Shown piece after piece: positions 19,321 to 29,613 of a stretch of 64,000 nt of DNA (the first letter of the stretch is position 1; every line of letters starts with the position of its first letter). The position numbers were made by a program, and so were the translations under genes. The stretch comes from JAYRSJ01 sp041920215. Lineage in GTDB: Bacteria > Pseudomonadota > Gammaproteobacteria > Burkholderiales > Burkholderiaceae_C. The stretch is taken from the NCBI GenBank assembly GCA_041920215.1, contig JAYRSJ010000005.1, positions 134,363 through 198,362 of the forward strand, in the 5' to 3' direction. A model generated the notes under the pieces. The model saw nothing but the letters and a program-made list of their open reading frames with translations, had not been told where the DNA came from and did not search any database.

Positions 19321-20094
19321 TTATTCGTCCAGCTCTTCGCGGGCCAGCTCCACATCCAGGCATTCCATCGCGTCCATCGGCTCGCAGGCGGCCGCCTCGG
19401 CATAGAGCTGCTCGGCCTCCTTCATGCGCTTGTCGCCCTCCAGCATCACCAGGCCGTTGGCCCGCTCGATCATCGCGATCGCGCTGCTGGGGTTGAGCTT
19501 CAGGGCCTGTTCGAAGAGCTTGAGGCCGGTGGCGGCATCGGCGCCCTGGGTCTTGCCCAGCAGCTTGCCAACCTTGTCGATCACCTCGGCATGGAAGGCG
19601 CCCAGCGCGATATGGGCGTCGGCATGCTTGGGCTGCAGCGCGATGGTCTGCTCCAGCGCATGCTTGACCTTGCTCCCCAGGCCCTGGGTCAGCGCCTTGG
19701 CCACGCTGATGCCCTGGCCGTAGCGGCCGATCGCATAGGCCTGCCAGTACCAGGCGTTGGGGTTCTTGGGCTCCTCGGCCTGCTGGGCCTCGGCCCGCTC
19801 GGCCACCGCCAGGAACATCTCCAGCTTGGCCTTCTCCTTCTTCTCCAGGTAGTTGGCATAGATGGCCTGGGCCTTGTTGGCCACGGTGATGCCGGCCCCG
19901 CCGGCGGCCAGGCCGGCCTCGAAGGCCTGCTGGAACTCGCCGGCATGGAAGAGGCGCCAGGCCTCCTGCACCGCCGCGTCCTTGGGCCAGGGCTCGGCAT
20001 CGCCGGCATGCAGGCGCGCCCAGTGCTTCTTGAGGGCCGCCAGCTCGTAGTTGTAGGCGGCGTTGTCGTAGGGGAAGGCGGTCCACTTGGCCAT
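19321..20094 (-). CDS. Tetratricopeptide-repeat protein
   Basis: A 257-residue cytosolic protein built from TPR-like helix pairs, for example ALEQTIALQPKHADAHIALG and LFEQALKLNPSSAIAMIERA (residues about 145-235), which show the usual W/L-G-Y/A spacing. The N-terminus (MAKWTAFPYDNAAYNYE) and the acidic C-terminus (ELAREELDE) have no known motif. TPRs mediate protein contacts; the partner is unknown. It lies 50 bases downstream of the TetR gene on the same strand. An AGGAGAC ribosome site precedes the ATG. Confidence 0.78.
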   Translation of the reverse strand: MAKWTAFPYDNAAYNYELAALKKHWARLHAGDAEPWPKDAAVQEAWRLFHAGEFQQAFEAGLAAGGAGITVANKAQAIYANYLEKKEKAKLEMFLAVAERAEAQQAEEPKNPNAWYWQAYAIGRYGQGISVAKALTQGLGSKVKHALEQTIALQPKHADAHIALGAFHAEVIDKVGKLLGKTQGADAATGLKLFEQALKLNPSSAIAMIERANGLVMLEGDKRMKEAEQLYAEAAACEPMDAMECLDVELAREELDE

Positions 20095-20144
20095 GGCTTG
20101 TCTCCTTGGGGGTCAGGTCTTGTCGGATCGGGCGGGTCGCTGGC

Positions 20145-20798
20145 TCAGCCCTGGTACTGGCCGGCCAGCTTGAACAGATGCTCGCGCGAGGCGGGCTCCA
20201 GATAGGGCAGCAGCAGGCTCAGCACATGGAAGGCGCCGCGCATCAGGGCAGCACCCGCGCGCTCGGGTTCCAGCGCATGGCGCGGGTCGCGCACATATTC
20301 GTAGCTGAGCCAGTAGCTCAGCAGCACCACCATGGCTTCAGCGGTGGGGGCGGCCTCGCGCGGCTGCATCGTCAGGCAGCCGCCCTGCTGCAGGCCGGCC
20401 AGCACCGAACGCATCGCCTCGCTCTTGTGCCTGAGCACCGCCTGGAAATGCGTTTCCAGCTTGCGGTTCTTGCTGAGCAGGTCGTTCAGGTCGCGGTACA
20501 GAAAGCGGTGCTTCCAGATCAGCTCGATCAGCATATGGAAGAACAGCCAGGCGTCCTCCACATGGCGCACCTGCTCGGCCGCGCCCAGCAGTTCGTCCAG
20601 CGCGCGCTCGTACTGGCCGAACAGCGCGTTGATCAGCTCGTCCTTGGCGGGGTAGTGGTAGTAGAGGTTGCCCGGGCTGATGCTCAGCTCGGCCGAGATC
20701 AGCGTGGTCGAGACATTGGGCTCGCCGAAACGGTTGAACAGATCCAGCGTGACTTCGAGGATGCGCTGCGCGGTCCGGCGCGGCTTCTTGGTGGCCAT
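20145..20798 (-). CDS. TetR/AcrR family transcriptional regulator
   Basis: A 217-residue regulator. The N-terminal helix-turn-helix is typical: RILEVTLDLFNRFGEPNVST, then the recognition region LSISPGNLYYHYPAKDELI (residues 37-55). The C-terminal ligand-binding domain is not specific. It is transcribed divergently from an ABC exporter gene pair 127 bases away and precedes the TPR gene; regulation of the exporter is a reasonable inference. No clear palindromic operator was found in the gap. Confidence 0.92.
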   Translation of the reverse strand: MATKKPRRTAQRILEVTLDLFNRFGEPNVSTTLISAELSISPGNLYYHYPAKDELINALFGQYERALDELLGAAEQVRHVEDAWLFFHMLIELIWKHRFLYRDLNDLLSKNRKLETHFQAVLRHKSEAMRSVLAGLQQGGCLTMQPREAAPTAEAMVVLLSYWLSYEYVRDPRHALEPERAGAALMRGAFHVLSLLLPYLEPASREHLFKLAGQYQG

Positions 20799-20925
20799 CG
20801 GTTGTTGTCTCCTGGGCCGATTCTGGCATCAAGTCCTGACCCCGCCCTAGAGGCGCGGCCCCAGGCCGCCCCAGGGCAAACCCTGCGCGAGCACGGCCTC
20901 GGGACGCTCCCTACAATCGCCCTCC

Positions 20926-21866
<941 letters not shown>

Positions 21867-21870
<4 letters not shown>

Positions 21871-22637
21871 GCGGCATCCGACTCGAGGGTGCCGGCACCC
21901 TGTTCTACAAGGAAGTGCTGCGCTTCTGGAAGGTGGCCTTCCAGACCGTGGCCGCACCGGTGCTCACCGCGATGCTCTATCTGCTGATCTTCGGCCATGT
22001 GCTGGAAGACCATGTGAAGGTCTACGACTCGGTGGGCTACACCGCCTTCCTGATTCCGGGCCTGGTGATGATGAGCGTGCTGCAGAACAGCTTCGCCAAT
22101 AGCTCGTCCAGCCTGATACAGAGCAAGATCACCGGCAATCTGGTCTTCCTGCTGGTGACGCCGCTGTCGCATTGGGCCTGGTTCGTGGCCTATGTGGGTG
22201 CCTCGATGGTGCGCGGCCTGACGGTGGGCCTGGGTGTGCTGCTGGTGACGGCCTGGTTTGCGCCGCCGGGACTGGCGCAGCCGGGCTGGATACTGGTCTT
22301 TCTGCTGCTGGGCTCGGCCATCATGGGCAGCCTGGGCCTGATCGCCGGCCTGTGGGCCGAGAAGTTCGATCAGCTGGCGGCCTTCCAGAACTTCTTCATC
22401 ATGCCGATGACCTTTCTGTCCGGCGTGTTCTATTCGGTGCATTCGCTGCCGGCCTTCTGGCAGGCGGTCAGCCACCTGAACCCCTTCTTCTACATGATCG
22501 ACGGCTTCCGCCGCGGCTTCTTCGGGGTCAGCGATGTCTCGCCCTGGCTGTCGCTGGCCATCGTGGCCGTGGCCTTTGTCGCAGTGGCTGGCGTGGCGAT
22601 GGAACTGCTGCGCCGCGGCTACAAGATCCGCTCCTAG
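21867..22637 (+). CDS. ABC-2 type transporter permease
   Basis: A 256-residue inner-membrane permease with about six hydrophobic segments, for example VLTAMLYLLIFGHVL near residue 35 and a C-terminal one ending at ELLRRGYKIRS. The ABC-2 signature region contains FFIMPMTFLSGVFYSVHSLP (about 173-192). Partner of the upstream ATPase, with an overlapping ATGA start, so together they form a complete exporter. bolA begins 17 bases downstream, with its own -10-like box. Confidence 0.92.
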
Positions 22638-22654
22638 TTAGAATCGCAAGCACC

Positions 22655-22918
22655 ATGGCCGATCCCACCCCCGCCGAAGTCCAGCAATTCATCGCCGCCG
22701 GCCTGCCCTGCCAGGCGCTGCAGGTCGAGGGCGATGGCCGGCATTTCTTTGCCACCATCGTCTCCGCTGAGTTCGAGGGTCTGAGCCGGGTGCGCCGCCA
22801 CCAGCGGGTCTACCAGGCCCTGGGCGAGCGCATGCGCGAGCAGATCCATGCGCTGTCGATGAAGACCCTGACGCCGGCCGAACATGCGGCGGCCCCGGCC
22901 GAGCACCATCACTCCTGA
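22655..22918 (+). CDS. BolA family protein (IbaG-like)
   Basis: An 87-residue BolA-fold protein; members pair with monothiol glutaredoxins and take part in iron-sulfur cluster handling. The conserved core VEGDGRHFFATIVSAEFEG followed by RVRRHQRVYQALGERM with the key His residues, and HALSMKTLTP near the end, identify the family. The C-terminal tail AAPAEHHHS is His-rich and looks additional to the core. TAGAAT at 22639-22644 lies 10 bases before the ATG. Burkholderiales often have murA between bolA and hisG; here only a 99-base gap with hairpins is present. Confidence 0.92.
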   Translation: MADPTPAEVQQFIAAGLPCQALQVEGDGRHFFATIVSAEFEGLSRVRRHQRVYQALGERMREQIHALSMKTLTPAEHAAAPAEHHHS

Positions 22919-22925
22919 GCGCCAT

Positions 22926-22974
22926 CCGCTTTTCTTCAAGCGGGTGGCGGCGAGGCGCCGCCAGGTGAACCCGC
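22926..22974 (+). promoter_or_regulatory. Mutually exclusive hairpins upstream of hisG (possible attenuator-like leader)
   Basis: Hairpin 1 is CCGCTT-TTCTTC-AAGCGG (22926-22943). Hairpin 2 is GGCGGCG-AGG-CGCCGCC (22946-22962), extended by GCGGGT (22940-22945) pairing with ACCCGC (22969-22974). Both use 22940-22943, so they cannot form together. They follow the His-rich end of bolA. There is no T tract, so true attenuation is uncertain. Confidence 0.35.
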
Positions 22975-23017
22975 TGCCGTCCCGCTGAACCCGATTCACA
23001 AGGACGACAGACTCACC

Positions 23018-23656
23018 ATGATCACCCTGGCTCTCTCCAAAGGCCGCATCTTCGAGGAAACCCTGCCGCTGCTGAAGGCCGCCGGTATCGAGGTGCTCGA
23101 GGATCCCGAAACCTCGCGCAAGCTGATCCTGCCGACCAACCGCGATGACGTGCGGGTGGTGCTGGTGCGCGCCTCCGATGTGCCGACCTATGTGCAGTAC
23201 GGCGGTGCGGATCTGGGCGTGGCCGGCCGCGATGTGCTGATCGAGCATGGGCTGGACGGCATGTACCAGCCGCTGGACCTGAACATCGCCAAATGCCGGA
23301 TGAGCGTGGCAGCGCGCGCCGATTTCGACTACGAGAGCGCGGTCAAGCAGGGCTCGCGCCTGCGCGTCGCGACGAAGTACACCCAGATCGCGCGCCAGCA
23401 TTTCGCCGACAAGGGCGTGCACGTCGACCTGATCAAGCTCTACGGCTCGATGGAGCTGGCGCCGCTGACCGGCCTGGCCGACGCCATCGTCGACCTGGTC
23501 TCCACCGGCAGCACCCTGCGCGCCAACAAGCTGGTGGAGGTCGAGCACATCATGGACATCTCCTCGCGCCTGGTGGTCAACCAGGCCGCGCTGAAGCTCA
23601 AGCGTGCGCCGCTGCGCGCGCTGATCGACGCCTTCTCCTCGGCCATTTCCGCGTGA
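23018..23656 (+). CDS. hisG: ATP phosphoribosyltransferase, short form (HisG)
   Basis: HisG catalyses the first step of histidine synthesis, joining ATP and PRPP. At 212 residues it is the short form, lacking the C-terminal ACT-like regulatory domain; such enzymes need the HisZ partner subunit for activity, and hisZ is not in this window. Family sequence includes the start [33 protein letters not shown] (residues 65-78) and [14 protein letters not shown] for PRPP binding. It begins the his operon and is followed by hisD 11 bases later. Confidence 0.97.
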   Translation: MITLALSKGRIFEETLPLLKAAGIEVLEDPETSRKLILPTNRDDVRVVLVRASDVPTYVQYGGADLGVAGRDVLIEHGLDGMYQPLDLNIAKCRMSVAARADFDYESAVKQGSRLRVATKYTQIARQHFADKGVHVDLIKLYGSMELAPLTGLADAIVDLVSTGSTLRANKLVEVEHIMDISSRLVVNQAALKLKRAPLRALIDAFSSAISA

Positions 23657-23667
23657 GTGCCGCTGCC

Positions 23668-25011
23668 ATGACCCTGAACCTGCGCCATTTGAACACCGCC
23701 AGCGCCGACTTCGAGGCCGAGTTCCAGCGCGTGCTGCACTGGTCGGCCGAGACCGACGCGGCCATCGAGACCCGCGTGGCCGAGATCCTGGCCGATGTGC
23801 GTGCGCGCGGCGACGCCGCGGTGCTGGAGTACACGGCCCGTTTTGACGGTGTTGCGGCCGCCGGGCTGGCTGAGCTGGAGCTGACGCGCGAGGAGCTGAA
23901 GGCCGCCTTTGACGCGATCACCCCGGCGCAGCGCGACGCGCTGCAGGCCGCTGCCGCCCGGGTGCGCAGCTATCACGAGAAGCAGAAAGAGGCTTGTGGC
24001 CTGAGCTGGAGCTATCGCGACGAAGACGGCACCCTGCTGGGGCAAAAGGTGACCCCGCTGGACCGCGTGGGCATCTATGTGCCGGGCGGCAAGGCGGCCT
24101 ATCCGAGCAGCGTGTTGATGAACGCGATCCCCGCCCAGGTGGCGGGCGTGCCGGAGATCATCATGGTGGTGCCCACGCCAGCCCGCAGGGATGGCGCGTC
24201 CAAGGACGCGCGGGGCGAGAAGAACCCGCTGGTGCTGGCCGCCGCCTACGTGGCCGGCGTGCACCGCGCCTTCACCATCGGCGGCGCCCAGGCCGTGGCG
24301 GCCCTGGCCTACGGCACGGCCACCGTGCCGCGCGTGGACAAGATCACCGGCCCCGGCAATGCCTATGTGGCCAGCGCGAAGAAGCATGTGTTCGGCCAGG
24401 TCGGCATCGACATGATCGCCGGCCCCAGCGAGATCCTGGTGCTGGCCGATGGCACGACGCCGCCGGACTGGGTGGCGATGGACCTCTTTTCACAGGCCGA
24501 GCACGACGAGCTGGCGCAGAGCATCCTGCTCTGCCCGGACGCCGCCTACATCGCCCGGGTCCGCGAAGCCATCGAGCGCCTGCTGCCGACCATGCCACGC
24601 CAGGCCGTGATCCGGGCCTCGCTCGAAGGCCGTGGCGCGCTGATCCAGACCCGCTCGATGGAGGAGGCCTGCGAGATCTCCAACCGCATCGCCCCTGAGC
24701 ACCTGGAAGTCAGCAGCCAGGCCCCGCAGCGCTGGGAGCCGCTGCTGCGCCATGCCGGCGCGATCTTCCTGGGCGCCTACACCAGCGAAAGCCTGGGCGA
24801 CTACTGCGCCGGGCCCAACCATGTGCTGCCCACCTCGGGCACCGCGCGCTTCTCCTCGCCGCTGGGCGTCTACGACTTCCAGAAGCGCAGCAGCCTGATC
24901 GAGGTCAGCGCGGCCGGCGCGCAGAAGCTGGGCCCGATCGCGGCCGAACTGGCCTATGGCGAAGGTCTGCAGGGTCATGCGCAGGCGGCGGAGATGCGCC
25001 TGAAGAAATGA
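23668..25011 (+). CDS. hisD: Histidinol dehydrogenase (HisD)
   Basis: HisD is a zinc enzyme that oxidises L-histidinol to L-histidine with two NAD. Signature segments are [37 protein letters not shown] and [10 protein letters not shown]. Length is 447 residues, slightly above normal, with a charged insert (about residues 173-183, [11 protein letters not shown]) between two conserved blocks. ATG 23668 was chosen; a GTG at 23653 overlapping the hisG stop is an alternative. The stop at 25011 directly enters the palindrome of the toxin-antitoxin module. Confidence 0.97.
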   Translation: MTLNLRHLNTASADFEAEFQRVLHWSAETDAAIETRVAEILADVRARGDAAVLEYTARFDGVAAAGLAELELTREELKAAFDAITPAQRDALQAAAARVRSYHEKQKEACGLSWSYRDEDGTLLGQKVTPLDRVGIYVPGGKAAYPSSVLMNAIPAQVAGVPEIIMVVPTPARRDGASKDARGEKNPLVLAAAYVAGVHRAFTIGGAQAVAALAYGTATVPRVDKITGPGNAYVASAKKHVFGQVGIDMIAGPSEILVLADGTTPPDWVAMDLFSQAEHDELAQSILLCPDAAYIARVREAIERLLPTMPRQAVIRASLEGRGALIQTRSMEEACEISNRIAPEHLEVSSQAPQRWEPLLRHAGAIFLGAYTSESLGDYCAGPNHVLPTSGTARFSSPLGVYDFQKRSSLIEVSAAGAQKLGPIAAELAYGEGLQGHAQAAEMRLKK

Positions 25012-25046
25012 CACGAAGTTCGTGAATCACGAACTTCGTGTTAAAT
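25011..25046 (+). promoter_or_regulatory. Palindromic operator/promoter of the toxin-antitoxin pair
   Basis: ACACGAAGTTCGTG (25011-25024), AAT, CACGAACTTCGTGT (25028-25041) is a perfect 14-bp inverted repeat. Each arm itself contains a CGAA-N-TTCG half-site, fitting two ribbon-helix-helix dimers. A -10-like TTAAAT (25041-25046) abuts the second arm and ends 8 bases before the antitoxin ATG. In RNA it would form a stable hairpin just after hisD and could reduce read-through into hisC. Confidence 0.75.
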
Positions 25047-25054
25047 TGCCAGCC

Positions 25055-25273
25055 ATGAAGAACGTGACCGTCAGCATGGAGGACAGCGTGGCCGAATGGG
25101 CCCGGCTGGAGGCCGCGCGGCGCAATACCAGCGTGTCCCGCCTGGTCGGCGAGATGCTGGCCGAGAAGATGCGCTCGGACGATGCCTACGAGCGGGCGCT
25201 GCAGGACTGGTTGCACCGCGAGCGCACCTGGACCTCGGATGGCCAGGCCTACCCGGCGCGGAGCCAGGAATGA
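25055..25273 (+). CDS. Antitoxin, ribbon-helix-helix type
   Basis: A 72-residue protein. The N-terminal MKNVTVSM strand followed by two helices (VAEWARLEAARRN, then SVSRLVGEMLAEKM) is the ribbon-helix-helix pattern of CopG/VapB-like antitoxins; the charged C-terminus would bind the toxin. Such antitoxins repress their own promoter, and a perfect palindrome overlaps the predicted -10 box upstream. Its stop overlaps the toxin start (ATGA). It lies between hisD and hisC, which is an unusual place. Confidence 0.85.
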   Translation: MKNVTVSMEDSVAEWARLEAARRNTSVSRLVGEMLAEKMRSDDAYERALQDWLHRERTWTSDGQAYPARSQE

Positions 25274-25710
25274 CGCCGGTGTTCGTAGACACCTCGGTGC
25301 TGATCCGCAGCGAGGACGGCGCCGATCCGCAAGGCCGGACGCAGGTGCTGTCCTGGCTGATGCTGCTGTGGCAGCAGCGCGCCGGCCGGGTTTCGACCCA
25401 GGTGCTGAACGACTTCTACCGCCTGGTCACCACCCGCATCCAGCCGCCCATGCCCAATGGCGACGCGCGCGCCGAGGTGCGGCGCTACCAGCGCTGGAAT
25501 CCCTGGGCGATCGACCATGCGACGGTGGAGAGCGCCTGGTCGATCGAGAGCCGCTTCGGCCTAGCCTATGCCGATGCGCTGATCGTCGCGGCCGCAAAGG
25601 CCCAGGGCTGCGAGCTGCTCTTGAGCCTGGAGCTGCCGCACGAGCAGCAGTACGACAGCGTGCGCATCCTCAACCCCTTGCTGACCGGACCCGAAACATG
25701 GACCGCCTGA
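25270..25710 (+). CDS. PIN-domain toxin (VapC-like ribonuclease)
   Basis: A 146-residue PIN-domain protein, presumably a Mg-dependent RNase held in check by the upstream antitoxin. The first acidic residue is Asp7 in VFVDTSVLI; QVLNDFY (45-50... Asp49) and YADALI (Asp102) supply further acids. The final motif usually reads SED, but here it is SLE (119-121), so one acid is replaced. The last 13 bases overlap the hisC start, so translation of hisC may be coupled to the toxin. Target RNA unknown. Confidence 0.87.
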   Translation: MTPVFVDTSVLIRSEDGADPQGRTQVLSWLMLLWQQRAGRVSTQVLNDFYRLVTTRIQPPMPNGDARAEVRRYQRWNPWAIDHATVESAWSIESRFGLAYADALIVAAAKAQGCELLLSLELPHEQQYDSVRILNPLLTGPETWTA

Positions 25711-26774
25711 ACCAAGCCCTGGCCTGCCTCCGCGAGGATGTGCGCGCCACCCAGGCCTACCCGGTGCAAAGCGCCGCCGGCCTGATCAAGCTGGACACGA
25801 TGGAGAACCCCTTCCGGCTGCCCGAGGCGCTGCAGCGCGAGCTGGGCGAGCGCTTGGGGCGCGTGGCCATCAACCGCTACCCGGCCGAACGCACGCAAGA
25901 ACTGGCACGCGCCCTGGCCGCCCATGCCGGCATGCCCGCGGGCTGCGGCATCACGTTGGGCAATGGCTCGGACGAGATCATCACGATGCTGACGATGGCG
26001 GTCAGCCGCCCCGGCGCCAAGATCCTGTCGCCGCTGCCCAGCTTCGTGATGTACGGCATCTCGGCGCGCTACCAGGGCCTGGACTTCGTCGGCGTGCCGC
26101 TGACGCCCGACTTCGAGCTGGACGCGGCGGCCATGCTGGCCGCGATTGAGCAGCACCAGCCGGCGCTGATCTACCTGGCCTACCCGAACAACCCGACCGG
26201 CAACCTCTGGGATGCGGCCGTGATCGAGCGCATCGTCCAGGCCGCCCCGGGCCTGGTGGTGATGGACGAGGCCTACCAGCCCTTTGCCGAGCGCGATTCG
26301 ATGGCGCTGCTGGCCAGGTACCCGCAGGTGCTGGTGATGCGCACAATGAGCAAGTTCGGCCTGGCCGGCGTGCGCATCGGCTATCTGATTGGCGCGCAGA
26401 GCCTGATCGCCGAGATCGACAAGATCCGCCCGCCCTTCAACGTGGGCGTGCTGAACGCCGAGGCGGGCCTGTTCGCGCTGGCGCATGCCGAGGTCTATGC
26501 CGAGCAGGCGCGGGTGCTGCGTGCCGAGCGCGAGCGGGTGATGGCGGCCCTGCAGGCCCTGCCGGGCGTGCGGCCATTCCCCAGCCAGGGCAATATGATC
26601 CTGGCGCGGGTGGCCGACGCGGCCGCGGCCTTTGCCGGCATGAAGGCGCGCGGCGTGCTGATCAAGAACGTCTCGGCCATGCACCCGCTGCTGGCCAACT
26701 GCCTGCGCCTGACCATCGGCACACCGGATGAAAACGTGGCCATGCTGGCCGCACTCAAGGAAAGCCTGTCATGA
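25698..26774 (+). CDS. hisC: Histidinol-phosphate aminotransferase (HisC)
   Basis: A PLP-dependent class II-like aminotransferase that converts imidazole acetol phosphate to histidinol phosphate. Length 358 residues. Family features are [11 protein letters not shown] near the start, [23 protein letters not shown] and the PLP-binding Lys in [17 protein letters not shown] 25698 lies within the toxin gene (13-base overlap); no good ribosome site is seen, supporting translational coupling. It overlaps hisB by 4 bases. Confidence 0.97.
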   Translation: MDRLNQALACLREDVRATQAYPVQSAAGLIKLDTMENPFRLPEALQRELGERLGRVAINRYPAERTQELARALAAHAGMPAGCGITLGNGSDEIITMLTMAVSRPGAKILSPLPSFVMYGISARYQGLDFVGVPLTPDFELDAAAMLAAIEQHQPALIYLAYPNNPTGNLWDAAVIERIVQAAPGLVVMDEAYQPFAERDSMALLARYPQVLVMRTMSKFGLAGVRIGYLIGAQSLIAEIDKIRPPFNVGVLNAEAGLFALAHAEVYAEQARVLRAERERVMAALQALPGVRPFPSQGNMILARVADAAAAFAGMKARGVLIKNVSAMHPLLANCLRLTIGTPDENVAMLAALKESLS

Positions 26775-27367
26775 GTACCCCCCGCATCGCGGAAGTCAGC
26801 CGCAACACCAAGGAAACCCAGATCAAGGTGCGCGTCAATCTGGACGGCAGCGGCGAGGCGAAGCTGAACACCGGCATCGGCTTCTTCGACCATATGCTGG
26901 ATCAGATCGCCCGCCACGGCCTGATCGACCTGGAGATCGAGGCCAAAGGGGATCTGCACATCGACGGCCACCACACGGTGGAGGATGTCGGTATCACCCT
27001 CGGCATGGCGGTGGCCCAGGCGATCGGCGACAAGAAGGGCATCACCCGCTACGGCCACAGCTATGTGCCGCTGGACGAGGCGCTGTCGCGCGTGGTGATC
27101 GACTTCTCGGGCCGCCCGGGCCTGCAGATGGACTGCAAGTTCAGCGCCGGCGCGATCGGCGCCTTCGACACCCAGCTGACCTTCGAGTTCTTCCAGGGCT
27201 TCGTCAACCATGCGCTGGTGAGCCTGCATGTCGACAATCTGAAGGGCCACAACGCCCACCACCAGGCCGAGACCATGTTCAAGGCCTTTGGCCGCGCGCT
27301 GCGCATGGCGATGACGCTGGACCCGCGCTCGGCCGGCATGATTCCGTCGACGAAAGGATCGCTGTAA
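26771..27367 (+). CDS. hisB: Imidazoleglycerol-phosphate dehydratase (HisB)
   Basis: A manganese enzyme that dehydrates imidazole glycerol phosphate. The 198-residue length shows the monofunctional form, without the phosphatase domain found in enterobacteria. Metal-binding motifs are [23 protein letters not shown] and HNAHHQAET. The start overlaps hisC (ATGA) and its stop shares one base with the hisH start. A separate histidinol-phosphatase gene is needed and is not in the window. Confidence 0.98.
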   Translation: MSTPRIAEVSRNTKETQIKVRVNLDGSGEAKLNTGIGFFDHMLDQIARHGLIDLEIEAKGDLHIDGHHTVEDVGITLGMAVAQAIGDKKGITRYGHSYVPLDEALSRVVIDFSGRPGLQMDCKFSAGAIGAFDTQLTFEFFQGFVNHALVSLHVDNLKGHNAHHQAETMFKAFGRALRMAMTLDPRSAGMIPSTKGSL

Positions 27368-28014
27368 TGGCACGTACGGTGGCCGTGGTCGACTACGGCA
27401 TGGGCAATCTGCGCTCGGTCTCGCAGGCCGTGCTGCATGTGGCGCGGGACTCGGGGCTGGAGGTGCTGATCACCGGCAGGCCCGAGGAGGTGCTGGCGGC
27501 CGAGCGCGTCGTGCTGCCGGGCCAGGGCGCGATGCGCGACTGCATGCGCGAGCTGCAGGAGTCGGGGCTCAAGGAAGCGGTGCTGGATGCCGCCGCCCGC
27601 AAGCCCTTGATGGGCGTGTGCGTGGGCATGCAGATGCTGCTGGACCATAGCGAGGAGCAGGACACGCCGGGCCTGGGTCTGATTCCCGGCCAAGTCAGGC
27701 GCTTCCGGCTGGAAGGCCGGCTGCAGCCCGATGGCAGCCGCTACAAGGTGCCGCAGATGGGCTGGAACCGGGTGCAGCAGCGCCAGGCCCACCCGGTATG
27801 GGCCGGCGTGCCGGATGAAAGCTGGTTCTATTTCGTGCACAGCTTCTATGCCCAACCGTCGGATGAGCGCCACAGCGTCGGCGAAACCGAGTACGGCGCG
27901 CGCTTTACCTCGGCGGTGGCGCGGGATAACATTTTTGCCACTCAATTCCATCCCGAGAAAAGTGCCGCGCTGGGCCTTGCCCTCTACCGCAACTTCCTGC
28001 ACTGGAAGCCCTGA
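27367..28014 (+). CDS. hisH: Imidazole glycerol phosphate synthase glutaminase subunit (HisH)
   Basis: The glutamine amidotransferase subunit that feeds ammonia to HisF. The 215-residue class I amidotransferase has its nucleophile Cys85 in MGVCVGMQ and the His-Glu pair in [18 protein letters not shown] is near the N-terminus. ATG 27367 shares one base with the hisB stop (TAATG). A 73-base gap without a gene separates it from hisA. Confidence 0.98.
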   Translation: MARTVAVVDYGMGNLRSVSQAVLHVARDSGLEVLITGRPEEVLAAERVVLPGQGAMRDCMRELQESGLKEAVLDAAARKPLMGVCVGMQMLLDHSEEQDTPGLGLIPGQVRRFRLEGRLQPDGSRYKVPQMGWNRVQQRQAHPVWAGVPDESWFYFVHSFYAQPSDERHSVGETEYGARFTSAVARDNIFATQFHPEKSAALGLALYRNFLHWKP

Positions 28015-28087
28015 GATGCCTCCCGGTTCTCTGAAGCACGCTCTCGCCCCCTTCTCTTTAGACCTCCTCCACTGACACCACTCGGCC

Positions 28088-28834
28088 ATGCTGCTGATTC
28101 CTGCGATTGACCTCAAAGACGGCAAGTGCGTACGCCTGCAACAGGGCGATATGAATGTGTCCACCACCTTCGGCGAGGACCCGGCGGCCATGGCGCGGCG
28201 CTGGGTCGACGCCGGGGCGCGGCGCCTGCATCTGGTCGACCTGAACGGTGCCTTCGCCGGCAAGCCGGTCAACGAGGCGGCGATACGTGCCATCATCCGC
28301 GAGGTGGGGGCCGAGATCCCGATACAGCTGGGTGGGGGCATTCGTGACCTTGACACCATCGAGCGCTATCTGGACGACGGTCTGTCCTACATCATCATCG
28401 GCACGGCCGCGGTCAAGAACCCCGGCTTTCTGCAGGATGCCACCACCGCCTTCGGCGGCCACATCATCGTGGGCCTGGATGCCAAGGACGGCAAGGTGGC
28501 CACTGACGGCTGGAGCAAGCTGACCGGCCACGAGGTGGTCGACCTGGCCAAGAAGTTCGAGGACTACGGCATCGAGGGCGTGATCTACACCGATATCGGC
28601 CGCGACGGCATGCTGACCGGCATCAATATCGAGGCCACGGTCAAGCTGGCGCAGGCGCTGACGGTGCCGGTGATCGCCTCCGGCGGCCTGGCCGGTCTGG
28701 CCGATATCGAGGCGCTGTGCGCCGTCGAGGACGAGGGCGTCGAGGGCGTGATCTGCGGTCGTTCGATCTACACCGGCGATCTGGATTTCGCCGCCGGCCA
28801 GCAGCGCGCCGACGAGCTCAACGGCGGCCGCTGA
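28088..28834 (+). CDS. hisA: Phosphoribosylformimino-5-aminoimidazole carboxamide ribotide isomerase (HisA)
   Basis: A 248-residue (beta/alpha)8 barrel that carries out the Amadori rearrangement of ProFAR. Catalytic Asp8 is in [14 protein letters not shown] and the second Asp is in [11 protein letters not shown] (about 131); phosphate-binding GGGIRD and ASGGLAG motifs are present. The stop overlaps the hisF start by one base. Confidence 0.98.
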   Translation: MLLIPAIDLKDGKCVRLQQGDMNVSTTFGEDPAAMARRWVDAGARRLHLVDLNGAFAGKPVNEAAIRAIIREVGAEIPIQLGGGIRDLDTIERYLDDGLSYIIIGTAAVKNPGFLQDATTAFGGHIIVGLDAKDGKVATDGWSKLTGHEVVDLAKKFEDYGIEGVIYTDIGRDGMLTGINIEATVKLAQALTVPVIASGGLAGLADIEALCAVEDEGVEGVICGRSIYTGDLDFAAGQQRADELNGGR

Positions 28835-29613
28835 TGCTGGCCAAGCGCATCATCCCCTGCCTGGACGTCACCGGGGGGCGGGTCGTCAAGGGCGTCAACT
28901 TCGTCGAGTTGCGCGATGCCGGCGATCCGGTGGAGATCGCCGCGCGCTACAACGAGCAGGGCGCCGACGAGCTGACCTTTCTGGACATCACCGCGACGTC
29001 CGATGGCCGCGACCTGATCCTGCACATCATCGAGGACGTGGCCTCTCAGGTCTTCATTCCGCTGACCGTGGGCGGCGGCGTGCGCAGCGTTGAGGACGTG
29101 CGGCGCCTGCTGAATGCCGGTGCCGACAAGGTCAGCTTCAACTCAGCCGCGGTGGCGCGGCCCGAGCTGATCCGCGAGACTTCCGACAAGTACGGCGCGC
29201 AGTGCATCGTGGTGGCCATCGATGCCAAGCGGCGCGTCGGCGAGGATCTGGCCGCCAAGGGCCCGGGCTGGGATGTCTACACCCATGGCGGGCGCAAGAA
29301 CATGCATCTCGACGCGGTGGCCTGGGCGCGCCAGATGGCCGAGCATGGCGCCGGCGAGATCTTGCTGACCAGCATGGACCGCGATGGCACCAAAAGCGGC
29401 TTCGACCTGGAGCTGACGCGCGCGGTTAGCGACGCCGTCGGCGTGCCGGTGATCGCCTCGGGCGGGGTCGGCACGCTGGATCATCTGGCCGACGGCGTCC
29501 AGATCGGCGGCGCCGATGCGGTGCTGGCCGCCAGCATCTTCCACTACGGCGAATACACGGTGGGGCAGGCCAAGGCGCTGATGGCGCAGCGCGGCATCCC
29601 GGTGCGGCTGTGA
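28834..29613 (+). CDS. hisF: Imidazole glycerol phosphate synthase cyclase subunit (HisF)
   Basis: A 259-residue (beta/alpha)8 barrel that uses ammonia from HisH to form imidazole glycerol phosphate and AICAR. Catalytic Asp11 is in [14 protein letters not shown] and the second Asp is in [18 protein letters not shown] and ASGGVG bind phosphate. ATG 28834 overlaps the hisA stop. hisI and hisE, often next in this order of bacteria, are missing; instead rsmD overlaps the hisF end by 4 bases. Confidence 0.98.
   Translation: MLAKRIIPCLDVTGGRVVKGVNFVELRDAGDPVEIAARYNEQGADELTFLDITATSDGRDLILHIIEDVASQVFIPLTVGGGVRSVEDVRRLLNAGADKVSFNSAAVARPELIRETSDKYGAQCIVVAIDAKRRVGEDLAAKGPGWDVYTHGGRKNMHLDAVAWARQMAEHGAGEILLTSMDRDGTKSGFDLELTRAVSDAVGVPVIASGGVGTLDHLADGVQIGGADAVLAASIFHYGEYTVGQAKALMAQRGIPVRL

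Noticed and set aside
18827..20086. A 419-codon minus-strand frame joining the small secreted protein to a region opposite the TPR gene frame
   Set aside because: Only its last 109 codons have a signal peptide and plausible start; the upstream part is a shifted frame of the TPR gene.
22946..22962. Hairpin before hisG as a Rho-independent terminator of bolA
   Set aside because: There is no T tract after the stem.
22919..23017. Possible murA remnant between bolA and hisG
   Set aside because: The 99 bases hold hairpins but no reading frame resembling MurA.
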